The position numbers and the translations under genes were made by a program. A stretch of DNA of 64,000 nucleotides, taken from contig CAKNIZ010000002.1 in NCBI GenBank assembly GCA_930980855.1, positions 1 to 64,000 of the forward strand. The letters are read 5' to 3'. The DNA comes from an uncultured Clostridium sp. (GTDB lineage: Bacteria; Bacillota; Clostridia; TANB77; CAG-508). Below the pieces are notes generated by a model. The model did no database searches. It was given only the letters and a program-made list of their open reading frames with translations, and was not told where the DNA came from. This document shows, piece by piece, positions 1 through 7,918 of the stretch. The first letter of the stretch is position 1; each line of letters opens with the position of its first letter.

Positions 1-65
1 GTTCCTAATACATTAATTAGTTTATCTAAATACATTTCTCTTTTTATTAATTTCATATTTTTCAT
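1..65 (-). CDS. N-terminus of a probable AAA ATPase (DUF4143 type), cut by window edge
   Basis: Only the first 21 codons are in the window. The minus-strand reading MKNMKLIKREMYLDKLINVL follows a GAGGTG ribosome binding site at 68-73. A start at either 63-65 or 54-56 is possible. The peptide resembles the opening of the large family of orphan ATPases with a C-terminal DUF4143 domain, which usually begin with a Lys-Arg-x-x-Tyr-Leu-x-x-Leu pattern just before the Walker A segment. The catalytic part lies outside the window, so the call rests on this short pattern only. An inverted repeat upstream (92-130) may control it. Confidence 0.5.
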   Translation of the reverse strand, partial: MKNMKLIKREMYLDKLINVLG

Positions 66-91
66 TTCACCTCATAATTAGTATATCATTA

Positions 92-130
92 TATTCCGAA
101 AATGTAAATATTTTAAAAGTTTTCGGAATA
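92..130. promoter_or_regulatory. Palindromic operator-like site upstream of the ATPase gene
   Basis: A perfect 11-bp inverted repeat, TATTCCGAAAA at 92-102 and TTTTCGGAATA at 120-130, is separated by 17 AT-rich bases. On the minus strand a TATAAT-like -10 hexamer (complement of 89-94) touches the inner arm, so a protein bound here would cover the promoter of the gene starting at 65. The repeat lacks a T-run placed to act as a terminator, so an operator is the better reading. The binding protein is unknown. Confidence 0.5.
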
Positions 131-1041
131 GACTTTTCTTTATTATATACAATATTTTATAAAGTATTCATTTAATTACCTAAAATTCAATATTTTATTA
201 TTTCTTAATACTATTTTTTGGTGTGTATTATTAAAGTTTCATGCAATGTAAAGTAGGAGTAAAATAAAACCTTTCAAATATGGCCGTCTTTTGTAAGCCT
301 TGATACTAGCTTGTTTCAAGTTTTATTCTTTGATTATTATACTATTAATTCTTTTTAAAATCAATGATTTTGGCTGTATTATTTTGGTGTGATTTTTTTA
401 CATTATTGCAACCTGTTTAATTATAAAAATTTTATAAGATTTTTACTTTTATATTTTCTAAGTATTTATTTTTTCTTATAGAATATTTCTAAAATTTGTA
501 AAACCCTTATATTTCTCTTTGTTGCCTTATTTTGCGGTAATGAAACTATATTACTTAAAAATAAAAACTCCTTTAAATCGATTCTCGTGCGTCGTATTTT
601 TTGGCATTTTTGCATACTTAATAAAGTACCAGATTTTTAGGCACTTACACTAAACTATATTAAATATTCATACAGGATTCAATATATAATCATTTATAAC
701 TTCATTACTATTATAATAAAAATAAGTATTTCAAGTTAATTTAATTGTTCGATATTAAAATTTTCAATTTATAAAATTAATTTATTATTTTAATTTTATT
801 ATAATTTATTTTCGTTTTTTATTTATAATTTATTTCTGAAATTATTTTAATATATAACTTTTTACACTTTTTTGGTATAAATAAGTTATCACTTAAATAA
901 TATAATTATAAAAAGCTCTTCCCCTACTCCCTACTGCATTATAAAACCTCAAAAAAACTTAGTTTAAACAAAGAGTCATGTATAAGTAATAATATTCAAC
1001 TTAATATGTTTTTCCATTTGCTGCAATAGTTCTCTTTTTAT
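131..1041. other. Gene-free AT-rich stretch
   Basis: No open reading frame with a ribosome binding site was found on either strand over about 900 bases. The stretch holds one copy of a direct repeat (214-260) and three less AT-rich blocks (about 262-320, 515-550 and 578-650) whose function I cannot identify. The remainder is low-complexity A/T sequence. It may be the decayed remains of former genes between the ATPase and the toxin-antitoxin pair. Confidence 0.5.
214..260. repeat. Direct repeat, copy A, flanking the abiE module
   Basis: This roughly 47-bp sequence, with the block AAAGTTTCATGC inside GGTGTGTATTATTAAAG..., recurs in the same orientation at 2574-2621 with only a few substitutions and two single-base gaps. 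The two copies bracket the AbiEi/AbiEii genes plus the empty stretch. They could be target duplications, recombination footprints of an inserted island, or copies of a short regulatory element. Confidence 0.7.
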
Positions 1042-1881
1042 TTACAATATTTTTCCAATCTGCCTTAAACTTGAAATTAAATCCTCATATTTAATTTCTT
1101 TAGCATAAAAATTATTTTTTTGATATCTTTCCCATTGCTTTTTCATAATATCACTGCTGTTAAGTTGTTCAATAATTTTTGACCAATTCTTAATAATATC
1201 CGTGCTATTTCTGTGTTCAGCAGTTGAATAAATAGCATCTTTTAAAATATTAAAATTAATATTTTTAGTTTGAGTATTTAATAACATGTATATATCATAA
1301 AAATCCCTAATTCTTGTTCCTAAAATGCCTCGTTTTATAATCGATTCAAATTTTTCTGCAATAACTGTTTCGAGATTATACGACCAAATCTGAATCTTTC
1401 TATCTTCAAGCATTAAATCAAAACTGTACTTAATTTCTTTATATGTAATTTTATCTCCAGTAGTAACATCAATTTTCATAATAACAGGCATTGAATTCAT
1501 ATAGGTAGCTTTAAAAGTTATTCTATATCCGCCATAATCATCATCTTCCCTAATTAATTCTATTTTTTGAACTTCAAATTTAACTCCATCATCAATTTTT
1601 ATATTGCAAATTTCATTAATTATATTTGAAATATTTTCTTCCGTTAATTTGAACCCTTTAATTGTTGTATCTATATCCATAGTTGTTCTACTATCGATTC
1701 CAAGCATAGCAGAGATTAGCATTCCACCTTTTAGAATAAAATTATCTTTGTATTTTGAAATAGATATTCTTTCAAGTAATCTCTCAAGCATATATGTTTG
1801 TAATACAGATTGTGCTGAAACTTTATTTTCTTTTGCAATATTATTAATAATCGCTTTTAGGCTCATTGCATTTCTTTTCAT
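1042..1881 (-). CDS. abiEii: AbiEii-family nucleotidyltransferase toxin
   Basis: This 279-residue protein belongs to the AbiEii/AbiGii nucleotidyltransferase family, the toxin half of type IV toxin-antitoxin and phage abortive-infection systems. Family members act by transferring nucleotides to cellular targets such as tRNA. The GG at residues 52-53 followed by Asp69 and Asp71 (MDIDTT) is the nucleotidyltransferase signature. Asp138 (KIDVTTGD) and the AEKFESI...RIRDFYDIY block at 175-197 are further conserved motifs. The start codon overlaps the stop codon of the antitoxin gene by four bases (ATGA), so translation is coupled. All key motifs appear intact, suggesting an active toxin. Confidence 0.9.
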   Translation of the reverse strand: MKRNAMSLKAIINNIAKENKVSAQSVLQTYMLERLLERISISKYKDNFILKGGMLISAMLGIDSRTTMDIDTTIKGFKLTEENISNIINEICNIKIDDGVKFEVQKIELIREDDDYGGYRITFKATYMNSMPVIMKIDVTTGDKITYKEIKYSFDLMLEDRKIQIWSYNLETVIAEKFESIIKRGILGTRIRDFYDIYMLLNTQTKNINFNILKDAIYSTAEHRNSTDIIKNWSKIIEQLNSSDIMKKQWERYQKNNFYAKEIKYEDLISSLRQIGKIL

Positions 1882-2453
1882 CCAAGTACCTCCATATATT
1901 TAGCTAATATTTTTTCTATTTTAAATTTTGTTGCATATTCTGATAATAAAATAAGGTTTTTATCTTTTCTTTTTATATATTCGTTTATTGCTGTATTAAA
2001 AATTTGTAAGTCAATTTTATTCCTATCTCTAATAATATCACAAATAGTTCTTTCAACATTATAAACTCTTATTACAAAATCATCCTCTAATTTTAATTCT
2101 GTTAAGCCAACATTATGGAGCTCTTTTTTTATATAATGAACATTTAATAAATCATTTTTTATTCTGTTATTGCTTGGGAAAGTCATATCTAGTTGTAAAG
2201 GTGTACGATCAGTCATTCCATAAAAATATAAAGCAGTATTGTGAGAGTATATGCCATTTTTATATTTTTCTCCCATTAACCAAAATTCATTTATATCTTT
2301 ATCTAATTTTGCATACATTCCATGAGCAATTCTTTTTAATAATTTTTTTTCAATCAATGAATTTAATATATGTCTGTTCATTTTATAATCTTCTAGTTTA
2401 TTAGCATATATAATTCCGTTATTTTTATCTATAATTTTTTCATAATCATCCAT
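1878..2453 (-). CDS. abiEi: AbiEi-family antitoxin / autoregulator
   Basis: A 191-residue protein beginning MDDYEKIIDKNNGIIYANKL. The start at 2453 is chosen because GGAGGTG lies just upstream (2459-2464); the frame is open further upstream but without a ribosome binding site. The N-terminal part looks like a winged-helix domain (RHILNSLIEKKLLKRIAHGMY), followed by the C-terminal region typical of AbiEi (HNTALYFYGMTDRTP, YNVERTICDIIRDR). AbiEi proteins neutralise AbiEii and repress their own promoter by binding inverted repeats. A perfect palindrome spans the promoter here, matching that model. The gene is first in a two-gene operon with the toxin. Confidence 0.88.
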   Translation of the reverse strand: MDDYEKIIDKNNGIIYANKLEDYKMNRHILNSLIEKKLLKRIAHGMYAKLDKDINEFWLMGEKYKNGIYSHNTALYFYGMTDRTPLQLDMTFPSNNRIKNDLLNVHYIKKELHNVGLTELKLEDDFVIRVYNVERTICDIIRDRNKIDLQIFNTAINEYIKRKDKNLILLSEYATKFKIEKILAKYMEVLG

Positions 2454-2464
2454 ATTACACCTCC

Positions 2465-2510
2465 GACATTTCATATACATATTATAGTCTAAATGTATAT
2501 GAAATGTCAA
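2465..2510 (-). promoter_or_regulatory. abiE promoter embedded in a 16-bp inverted repeat operator
   Basis: GACATTTCATATACAT (2465-2480) and its exact reverse complement (2493-2508) flank a 12-base spacer. Read on the minus strand, TTGACA (2510-2505) and TATAAT (2486-2481) are separated by 18 bases. One repeat arm therefore overlaps the -35 and the other lies just after the -10, immediately before the antitoxin ribosome binding site. Negative autoregulation by AbiEi binding to paired inverted repeats is known for this family. Confidence 0.85.
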
Positions 2511-2543
2511 GGAGCTATTTAATGGATATGTATAAAAAGTCAA

Positions 2544-2580
2544 AAAAATTATACATGTTTTTTAAATATGTATAATTTTT
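2544..2580 (-). terminator. Terminator-like hairpin between the ankyrin gene and abiE
   Basis: A perfect 13-bp inverted repeat (AAAAATTATACAT at 2544-2556, ATGTATAATTTTT at 2568-2580) ends in A and T runs, so it could stop transcription in either direction. It lies downstream of the ankyrin-repeat gene and upstream of the abiE promoter. Confidence 0.65.
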
Positions 2581-2621
2581 GGTATGTATTATCAAAGTTT
2601 CATGCCAATAGAGATAGGAGT
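2574..2621. repeat. Direct repeat, copy B, flanking the abiE module
   Basis: Second copy of the repeat at 214-260, in the same orientation, located just after the stop codon of the ankyrin-repeat gene and overlapping the right arm of the terminator hairpin. Copy B is thus at the original gene boundary. Copy A lies about 2.36 kb away on the other side of the toxin-antitoxin genes. Confidence 0.7.
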
Positions 2622-2632
2622 TATCACATATA

Positions 2633-3436
2633 TTAAAGATTTAAATAATTGATTATTTTTACTATCTCGTCATAATCTGGTACTTTTTCTTTAACTTTAC
2701 TATAATCATTTTTAAAAGTTTTAAGCATTTCTCTACCTGATTCGTCAACTCCATATCCTACAGTTGTTCTTATATCTAAATCTGTGCCATAGTCTAATAA
2801 TAACTGTAATGTTTCTGCTGCCTTATCATTATCATAAAATCTTAAAGCAAGTAATCCGTTTTTATTCATGTCAGATTCTTGATAATTTGGATCAGCACCA
2901 TTTTCGAGCAATAATTTTGTTGCACCATAATATCCACATTCTGTTGTATAAGTAAGTGGAGTATTAACTCCTTGTGGTTTTTCATAAATTTGCACATCTG
3001 GATTTGCCCCATTTTTTAATAGCAATTCTAATATACTCCATTCATCTTTTTCTTTGTTTCCATCTGGATTATATTTTATTGCGTAATATATAGCTTTTGT
3101 TGTTTCGTTAGGATTCCAACCATTATTTAAGTATTGCTCTACTTTATTATAATCATAATCTTTTATAGCAATTAGTTCTTCTCCTTCCTCTTTTATTTGT
3201 TCTTGTCTTTGTATTTCATCATAATTTACAAACTTATTTATAATTTTATAGTCTATAAATGCAAGAATAATTGTTAGAATTAGTAATATAACAAATGTTT
3301 TTGTAAATTTCTTTTTTACTAGTCTTATTAATCCAAATACTATTGTTAATATTAGTAATGTAATAATCAATACATTAAATCCTATAAATAAGCCTCCTAA
3401 AGTTCCTATTAAAGGAATTACTGTTAAAACTGCCAT
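2633..3436 (-). CDS. Membrane-anchored ankyrin-repeat protein
   Basis: A 267-residue protein. The start MAVLTVIPLIG at 3436 is preferred because a G-rich ribosome binding site (GGGGGGA) lies directly before it; an ATG five codons upstream would sit on that site. Two hydrophobic segments (about residues 5-35 and 45-60) form the N-terminal membrane anchor. The rest shows ankyrin-type repeats (ELLLKNGANPDVQ, KLLLENGADPNYQ, QLLLDYGTDLDIR), each about 33-40 residues long. Ankyrin repeats mediate protein contacts; no catalytic domain is visible. The partner is unknown, and no toxin or effector motif is evident. Confidence 0.8.
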   Translation of the reverse strand: MAVLTVIPLIGTLGGLFIGFNVLIITLLILTIVFGLIRLVKKKFTKTFVILLILTIILAFIDYKIINKFVNYDEIQRQEQIKEEGEELIAIKDYDYNKVEQYLNNGWNPNETTKAIYYAIKYNPDGNKEKDEWSILELLLKNGANPDVQIYEKPQGVNTPLTYTTECGYYGATKLLLENGADPNYQESDMNKNGLLALRFYDNDKAAETLQLLLDYGTDLDIRTTVGYGVDESGREMLKTFKNDYSKVKEKVPDYDEIVKIINYLNL

Positions 3437-3525
3437 AAACAATCCCCCCACATAAATTATTATTTAAATTCAATTTTTTATAATAATTCACTTTCTTCTT
3501 TATATTTAAGACTATTTTTTAAATT

Positions 3526-6147
3526 CTATAGCCACTCTCCTACTTTCTTTATGTAAATTTTTTTAACTATTTGTACTAAAATAACATATAGCATGCTGAG
3601 AATAATAACAATTAAATAATATTTAGGTGGTAATATCTCAAAATTAAATGCTGATATATTGTGCAATAATATAGGAGCTAATATTGTTCCTACTATTGTG
3701 ACAATTGTGAGAAAAACTAATTTTGAATTTGGTTTAGACTGTATAAACGGTATTTTCGCCGTACGTACAAAATATATTATTAAAGTTTCACTAATTAAAC
3801 ATTCTACGAACCATGCTGTCTGGAAATATGACTGCATATCAGCAGAATTATAACCTAATATAAACCAAAAAGCTAAAAATGCGAGTACATCTATTATTGA
3901 GCTTATAGGTCCCATAACATTCATAAATGTTCCTAATCCTTTTGTATCCCACTTTCTAGGCTTAGCAAGGAATTCATCATCTACATTATCATATGGAATT
4001 GCTATTTGAGAAAAATCATATAAAAAGTCTTGTATTAGCATTTGAATTGGTAATAATGGTAAAAATGGTAAGAAAATGCTTGCAATAAATATACTAAATA
4101 CATCACCAAAGTCTGAACTTAGTGCCATTTTCATATATTTAATAATATTTCCATATACCTTTCTTCCTTCTATAACTCCATCATATATTACATTCAAACT
4201 TTTTTCCAAAAGTATTATATCACTTGCTTCTTTAGCAATATCTGTAGCAGAATCAACACAAATTCCTACATCGGCATTATGTAATGAAGGTGCATCATTT
4301 ACACCATCTCCCATATACCCTACTACATGACCATTTTTCTTTAACATTGTAATTATTTTCTCTTTCTGCAATGGGTTCATTCTAGCAAAAACATTTACTT
4401 CTTCAACTTGTTTTAAAAGCTCTTCTTCAGACATTTTATCTATTTCACTGCCTAATAAAACCTTATCATTGGTTATTCCAACTAGATTACATATATTTTC
4501 TGTAGTATAAGCATTATCTCCTGTTAATATTTTGGTAGTAATTCCATAATTTTTTAGCTTTTTTATTGTTGCTTTAACCTCTTTTTTAGGTGGATCTAAA
4601 AATGCTACAAATCCTATAAACGCCATATTCTTTTCATCTGTAATAGCTTCATTCCCAAGTCTTGAGGCTAGAGCAATAACTTGCATTCCTTGTTTTTCTA
4701 ATTCCATAGCATTTTTATTTATATTTTCTATAAGTTCACTACTAAGTGGCTTATGCTCTCCATTTATTTTCACGTTATTGCAATCTTTTAATACTTCTTC
4801 AAGTGCTCCTTTTGTTATCATTCTATAATGTTCATTATGTTTTACCACTACACTCATTTTCTTTCTTGTATAATCAAAAGGTATTTCATCTATTTTTTCA
4901 TAATCTTCTATTTTAGATTTTATATCATGCTCATTACCAAAAGTTATAATAGCTCTATCTACTAAATTTTTCATTCCAGTACTATAATAGCTATTGATAT
5001 ATGCATATTCTAAAATTGATAAATCTTCTTTTCCTTCTACATTTATATACTTTTGCAATACTATTTTGTCCAATGTAAGTGTTCCTGTTTTATCGGTGCA
5101 TAGTACATCTATTGCCCCTAAATTTTGAATGGATTGTATATTTTTTACTAGTGTTTTTTTCTTAGCAAGAGATTTGGTACCTTTTGTTAAGTTAACATTT
5201 ACAATCATTGGTAGCATTGTTGGAGTAATTCCTACTGCAACAGATAATGCAAATAAAATCGCTTCTAACACATCTTTACGAATAAAAGCGTAAATTACAA
5301 ATACTGCTATGGAAACTATAACCATGTATCTAATAAGCAATTTGGTTATAGTATTCATCCCTTTTTCAAAGTTGGTTAATTTTCTTTTTGAATTTATCTG
5401 TTTTCCCATTCCTCCTAGATATGTTGAAAAACCAGTTTCTATTACAATTGCTGTTGCATTTCCACTTATAACACTTGTTCCCATCAAGCCTATATTAGAA
5501 ATGGAAAAAATTTCATTTGTATTATTACTCAATATGGTCTTTTCTACTGGAATGCTCTCGCCTGTAAATACTGATTGATTTAAAAATAAATCTTTATTTT
5601 CTATTATCATTACATCTGCAGGTATTATTGCCCCTGCATTTAGATATATAATGTCTCCTTTTACAACATTTTCTACTCTTATGGTCTTTTCTTTTCCATC
5701 TCTTAATACCATTGCAGTTGAAAACATTTTGTTTTTTAAAGATTGGTTAAATTTGTATGTAGAATAGTTTTGGGCAAATTTTATCATTGCACTTACAAAT
5801 CCTATAGCTAAAATTATTATTGTTCCAATTCCATCATCTGATACTAACTCATTTATAATTGCTAGTATTACTAAAATAAGTATGAATTTATCTTTAAAAG
5901 AATTTAGAAAGAAATATAGCCATGAATGCTTCTTTTCTTGTACTACTATATTTTCTCCATTTGTTTCTAATCTGTTTTTTACTTCTTTTGAAGTAAGACC
6001 TTTTTCTTCATTTGAACTTAATTTTTTTATTATATCTTGTTTCGAAAGATTTGATATTTCTTTATATTTATTTAAAATTTTATCATCATTTTCATTTATT
6101 AATTTTTTATTTTTTAATCTATTTTTAATATAAAATAATCTAATCAT
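3526..6147 (-). CDS. mgtA: Magnesium-translocating P-type ATPase
   Basis: An 873-residue P3B-type ATPase of the MgtA/MgtB group that imports Mg2+ across the cytoplasmic membrane with ATP. It shows the TGES actuator loop (FTGESIPVEK), the phosphorylation site DKTGTLT, the nucleotide-binding KGA motif (MITKGALEEV), TGDNAYT and the hinge MGDGVNDAPS. N-terminal cytosolic and multiple transmembrane segments are in the usual order. The C-terminal membrane block (DFLYDFSQIAIPYDNVDDE) is characteristic of the MgtA subfamily. Length is normal. The start has AAGGAG upstream. A stem-loop at 6181-6215 precedes it, but no M-box signature is present, so Mg2+ control of the leader is uncertain. Confidence 0.93.
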   Translation of the reverse strand: MIRLFYIKNRLKNKKLINENDDKILNKYKEISNLSKQDIIKKLSSNEEKGLTSKEVKNRLETNGENIVVQEKKHSWLYFFLNSFKDKFILILVILAIINELVSDDGIGTIIILAIGFVSAMIKFAQNYSTYKFNQSLKNKMFSTAMVLRDGKEKTIRVENVVKGDIIYLNAGAIIPADVMIIENKDLFLNQSVFTGESIPVEKTILSNNTNEIFSISNIGLMGTSVISGNATAIVIETGFSTYLGGMGKQINSKRKLTNFEKGMNTITKLLIRYMVIVSIAVFVIYAFIRKDVLEAILFALSVAVGITPTMLPMIVNVNLTKGTKSLAKKKTLVKNIQSIQNLGAIDVLCTDKTGTLTLDKIVLQKYINVEGKEDLSILEYAYINSYYSTGMKNLVDRAIITFGNEHDIKSKIEDYEKIDEIPFDYTRKKMSVVVKHNEHYRMITKGALEEVLKDCNNVKINGEHKPLSSELIENINKNAMELEKQGMQVIALASRLGNEAITDEKNMAFIGFVAFLDPPKKEVKATIKKLKNYGITTKILTGDNAYTTENICNLVGITNDKVLLGSEIDKMSEEELLKQVEEVNVFARMNPLQKEKIITMLKKNGHVVGYMGDGVNDAPSLHNADVGICVDSATDIAKEASDIILLEKSLNVIYDGVIEGRKVYGNIIKYMKMALSSDFGDVFSIFIASIFLPFLPLLPIQMLIQDFLYDFSQIAIPYDNVDDEFLAKPRKWDTKGLGTFMNVMGPISSIIDVLAFLAFWFILGYNSADMQSYFQTAWFVECLISETLIIYFVRTAKIPFIQSKPNSKLVFLTIVTIVGTILAPILLHNISAFNFEILPPKYYLIVIILSMLYVILVQIVKKIYIKKVGEWL

Positions 6148-6180
6148 CTTTCTTTTTCTCCTTGGTTTTTATCTTAGCAC

Positions 6181-6215
6181 AAAAGTAGGAAGCTTTCAAG
6201 TAAGTTCCTGCTTTT
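6181..6215 (-). terminator. Stem-loop in the leader of mgtA
   Basis: The arms AAAAGTAGGAA and TTCCTGCTTTT form a stem with one mismatch about 40 bases upstream of the mgtA start. On the minus strand the 3' arm is followed by only a short U stretch. It may be an attenuator for mgtA or a weak terminator. Confidence 0.45.
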
Positions 6216-6262
6216 ATATTTATCTTATTTTGCATTATTATATTTTGAATTACTTAAAATAC

Positions 6263-6295
6263 AAAAAATGTGTGGCAGACAATCCCGCCACACAT
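6263..6295 (-). terminator. Rho-independent terminator after the four-helix membrane protein gene
   Basis: On the minus strand ATGTGTGGC pairs with GCCACACAT around a ten-base loop and is followed by six T. It lies 33 bases beyond the stop codon of the gene at 6328-6666. Confidence 0.85.
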
Positions 6296-6327
6296 CAAAG
6301 TATAATTTTTTTAGTGTTTTTCATTTT

Positions 6328-6666
6328 TTAAAACAAAAACAATCCTGACAAAAATCCCACTATATTTAATATTATATATATTGCGATATTAATATCTAAT
6401 TTTCTTTTTACATACATATTTATTGTAACTAAATATACCAAAATCAAAAATCCGATAATTATTGTTGATAGGATAAATAAATATGAGCTATCTAAAACAG
6501 ATATCATAGTCATTGCAAAACCTGTAACAGAGCCTAAAAAACTATTATACAAAAAGTCAACTACTAATAAAAAAATTGTTTTAGTTTTTTCATTTATCTG
6601 TAATTCTCCAATAATAATTAGTAGAGGAATACTAAGAATTTCCAAAAACATTATTAATGTTTGCAT
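6328..6666 (-). CDS. Small four-helix membrane protein of unknown function
   Basis: A 112-residue, strongly hydrophobic protein with about four transmembrane helices (roughly residues 5-21, 30-50, 60-82 and 92-110) and very short loops. I do not recognise a family. It is followed by its own terminator and preceded by a MazG-like gene 33 bases upstream on the same strand. The short spacing suggests cotranscription. Confidence 0.6.
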   Translation of the reverse strand: MQTLIMFLEILSIPLLIIIGELQINEKTKTIFLLVVDFLYNSFLGSVTGFAMTMISVLDSSYLFILSTIIIGFLILVYLVTINMYVKRKLDINIAIYIILNIVGFLSGLFLF

Positions 6667-6699
6667 ATAAGTTTTTAATTCTCCTTTCTGTAACTAATA

Positions 6700-7026
6700 C
6701 TATTCATTAACATCATCTATTTTCAACGTGTGCCCATATCGATTGCAGTTCAATTCTTCTTTTAATCTAAAACAGTCTTCTAAATCTATATTGTATGTAT
6801 TTGCTATCATTAAAACATAATATAAAACGTCTGATAATTCTTCTTCTACTGTTCCTTTAATATGATTGTCTATCATTCTCTGGTCTTTTCTTATAACTTC
6901 TGCTAATTCTCCTACTTCCTCTATCAATTTTAAGAAATACCTTTGTGTATTATTTATATCATCAGGCTTTGTCCTTTTATACTTTTCTTTTAAGTATTTT
7001 TGAAGTTTTCTTATTGGTAAACTCAT
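6700..7026 (-). CDS. MazG-like nucleotide pyrophosphohydrolase
   Basis: A 108-residue all-alpha NTP pyrophosphohydrolase of the MazG superfamily, which hydrolyses (d)NTPs to monophosphates and pyrophosphate. The metal-binding pattern is clear: KLIEEVGELAEVI (about residues 33-45) followed by EEELSDVLYYVLMIAN (about 61-76), matching the EExxE...ExxD arrangement. It is a single-domain form, like house-cleaning enzymes rather than the two-domain E. coli MazG. The substrate cannot be read from sequence. A well-placed ribosome binding site (GGGAGGAAT) precedes the start. Confidence 0.85.
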   Translation of the reverse strand: MSLPIRKLQKYLKEKYKRTKPDDINNTQRYFLKLIEEVGELAEVIRKDQRMIDNHIKGTVEEELSDVLYYVLMIANTYNIDLEDCFRLKEELNCNRYGHTLKIDDVNE

Positions 7027-7053
7027 AGAAATATTCCTCCCAACATGTATTTG

Positions 7054-7227
7054 TTATATGCTTGGACTTGCAGTATTTTCCTGTGTATTTGAATTAAGAC
7101 TGAAATCATAATTTCCAAAATATTCGTATATCAAATTCCTTTGTCTTAGATATAATGCTGTTATTATACAAAGCACAATAACTAAAATAATGATTACTCC
7201 AATAAGTATAGCAACTAATTTCTTCAT
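7054..7227 (-). CDS. Small single-pass membrane protein
   Basis: A 57-residue peptide starting MKKLVAILIGVIII, with a GGAGG site eight bases upstream fixing the start at 7227. One long hydrophobic helix (about residues 4-26) is followed by a basic patch (LRQR) and a polar tail rich in Asn, Thr and Ser. The tail would lie outside if the protein is a signal anchor. No family recognised. It lies between the XRE regulator and the MazG-like gene, all on the minus strand with short gaps, so it may be part of their operon. Confidence 0.6.
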   Translation of the reverse strand: MKKLVAILIGVIIILVIVLCIITALYLRQRNLIYEYFGNYDFSLNSNTQENTASPSI

Positions 7228-7282
7228 TTTCTTTCCTCCTTTAACATTTAATATTAAGTACGTTATATCATAATTGTTCATT

Positions 7283-7810
7283 TTATTCAACTGGTTCTGC
7301 TTTAAACTTTTTTCGAGTCCAGAAAATTCCAACAATTGCTCCAATCAGCATAACAGGTGCTATTCTAACAAATAGCCATTCGATTGAATGAAAAGCAACT
7401 CCTAAAACTGCTTTTTCAGGATTACTATAATCCCAATTTAAGTACGGACTATTTAATAAGAATAGAGATATGAAAGTTATTACTATGATTACGCATAATG
7501 AAATTAATAGCCAACGAATTATTTTTCTTCTCGCATTCTTCCTTTGTGATAGTTGTAAGTTTATTATTTCCAATTTCTCAGAAATTGCTTTCAAATCATC
7601 TACTTTGGCCTCAGCAATATTTTCTCCAAGTAAAGTACTTACTGGGGTTTCAAGGACCTCTGATATAGAGATTAACATTTCAGAATCAGGAACAGACAAT
7701 CCTTGCTCCCATTTAGAAATTGTTTGTCTTACCACATTTAGCTTGATAGCAAGTTCTTCTTGTGAAAGTCCTTTTGATTTTCTTATTGTTCTTATGTTTT
7801 CTTTTAACAT
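7283..7810 (-). CDS. Membrane-anchored XRE-family transcriptional regulator
   Basis: A 175-residue protein with an N-terminal Cro/C1-type helix-turn-helix (residues 1-62; GLSQEELAIKLNVVRQTISKW is diagnostic of the clostridial XRE group). After a short linker come two hydrophobic segments (about 98-120 and 146-166), so the DNA-binding domain is tethered to the inner membrane face. Such regulators often control neighbouring membrane-protein or transporter genes. The adjacent 57-residue membrane peptide is the obvious candidate target, but no operator was identified. Confidence 0.85.
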   Translation of the reverse strand: MLKENIRTIRKSKGLSQEELAIKLNVVRQTISKWEQGLSVPDSEMLISISEVLETPVSTLLGENIAEAKVDDLKAISEKLEIINLQLSQRKNARRKIIRWLLISLCVIIVITFISLFLLNSPYLNWDYSNPEKAVLGVAFHSIEWLFVRIAPVMLIGAIVGIFWTRKKFKAEPVE

Positions 7811-7918
7811 TTTAGAATCACTCCTTTCTTTTATATAAACTATTATATATAGAATAGCTCGTTGCTACAAGCAATGCGTATTAACATTACAAATTATTTA
7901 ATTTTTTGTGCTTATCTT

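Noticed and set aside
262-330. A tracrRNA-like look (antirepeat followed by a GGC...GCC nexus-like stem) on the minus strand
   Set aside because: No Cas9, no repeat-spacer array and no convincing antirepeat partner are in the window; the resemblance rests on a few bases.
6148-6330. M-box magnesium riboswitch upstream of mgtA
   Set aside because: The space is too short once the upstream gene's terminator is removed, and none of the conserved M-box blocks is visible.
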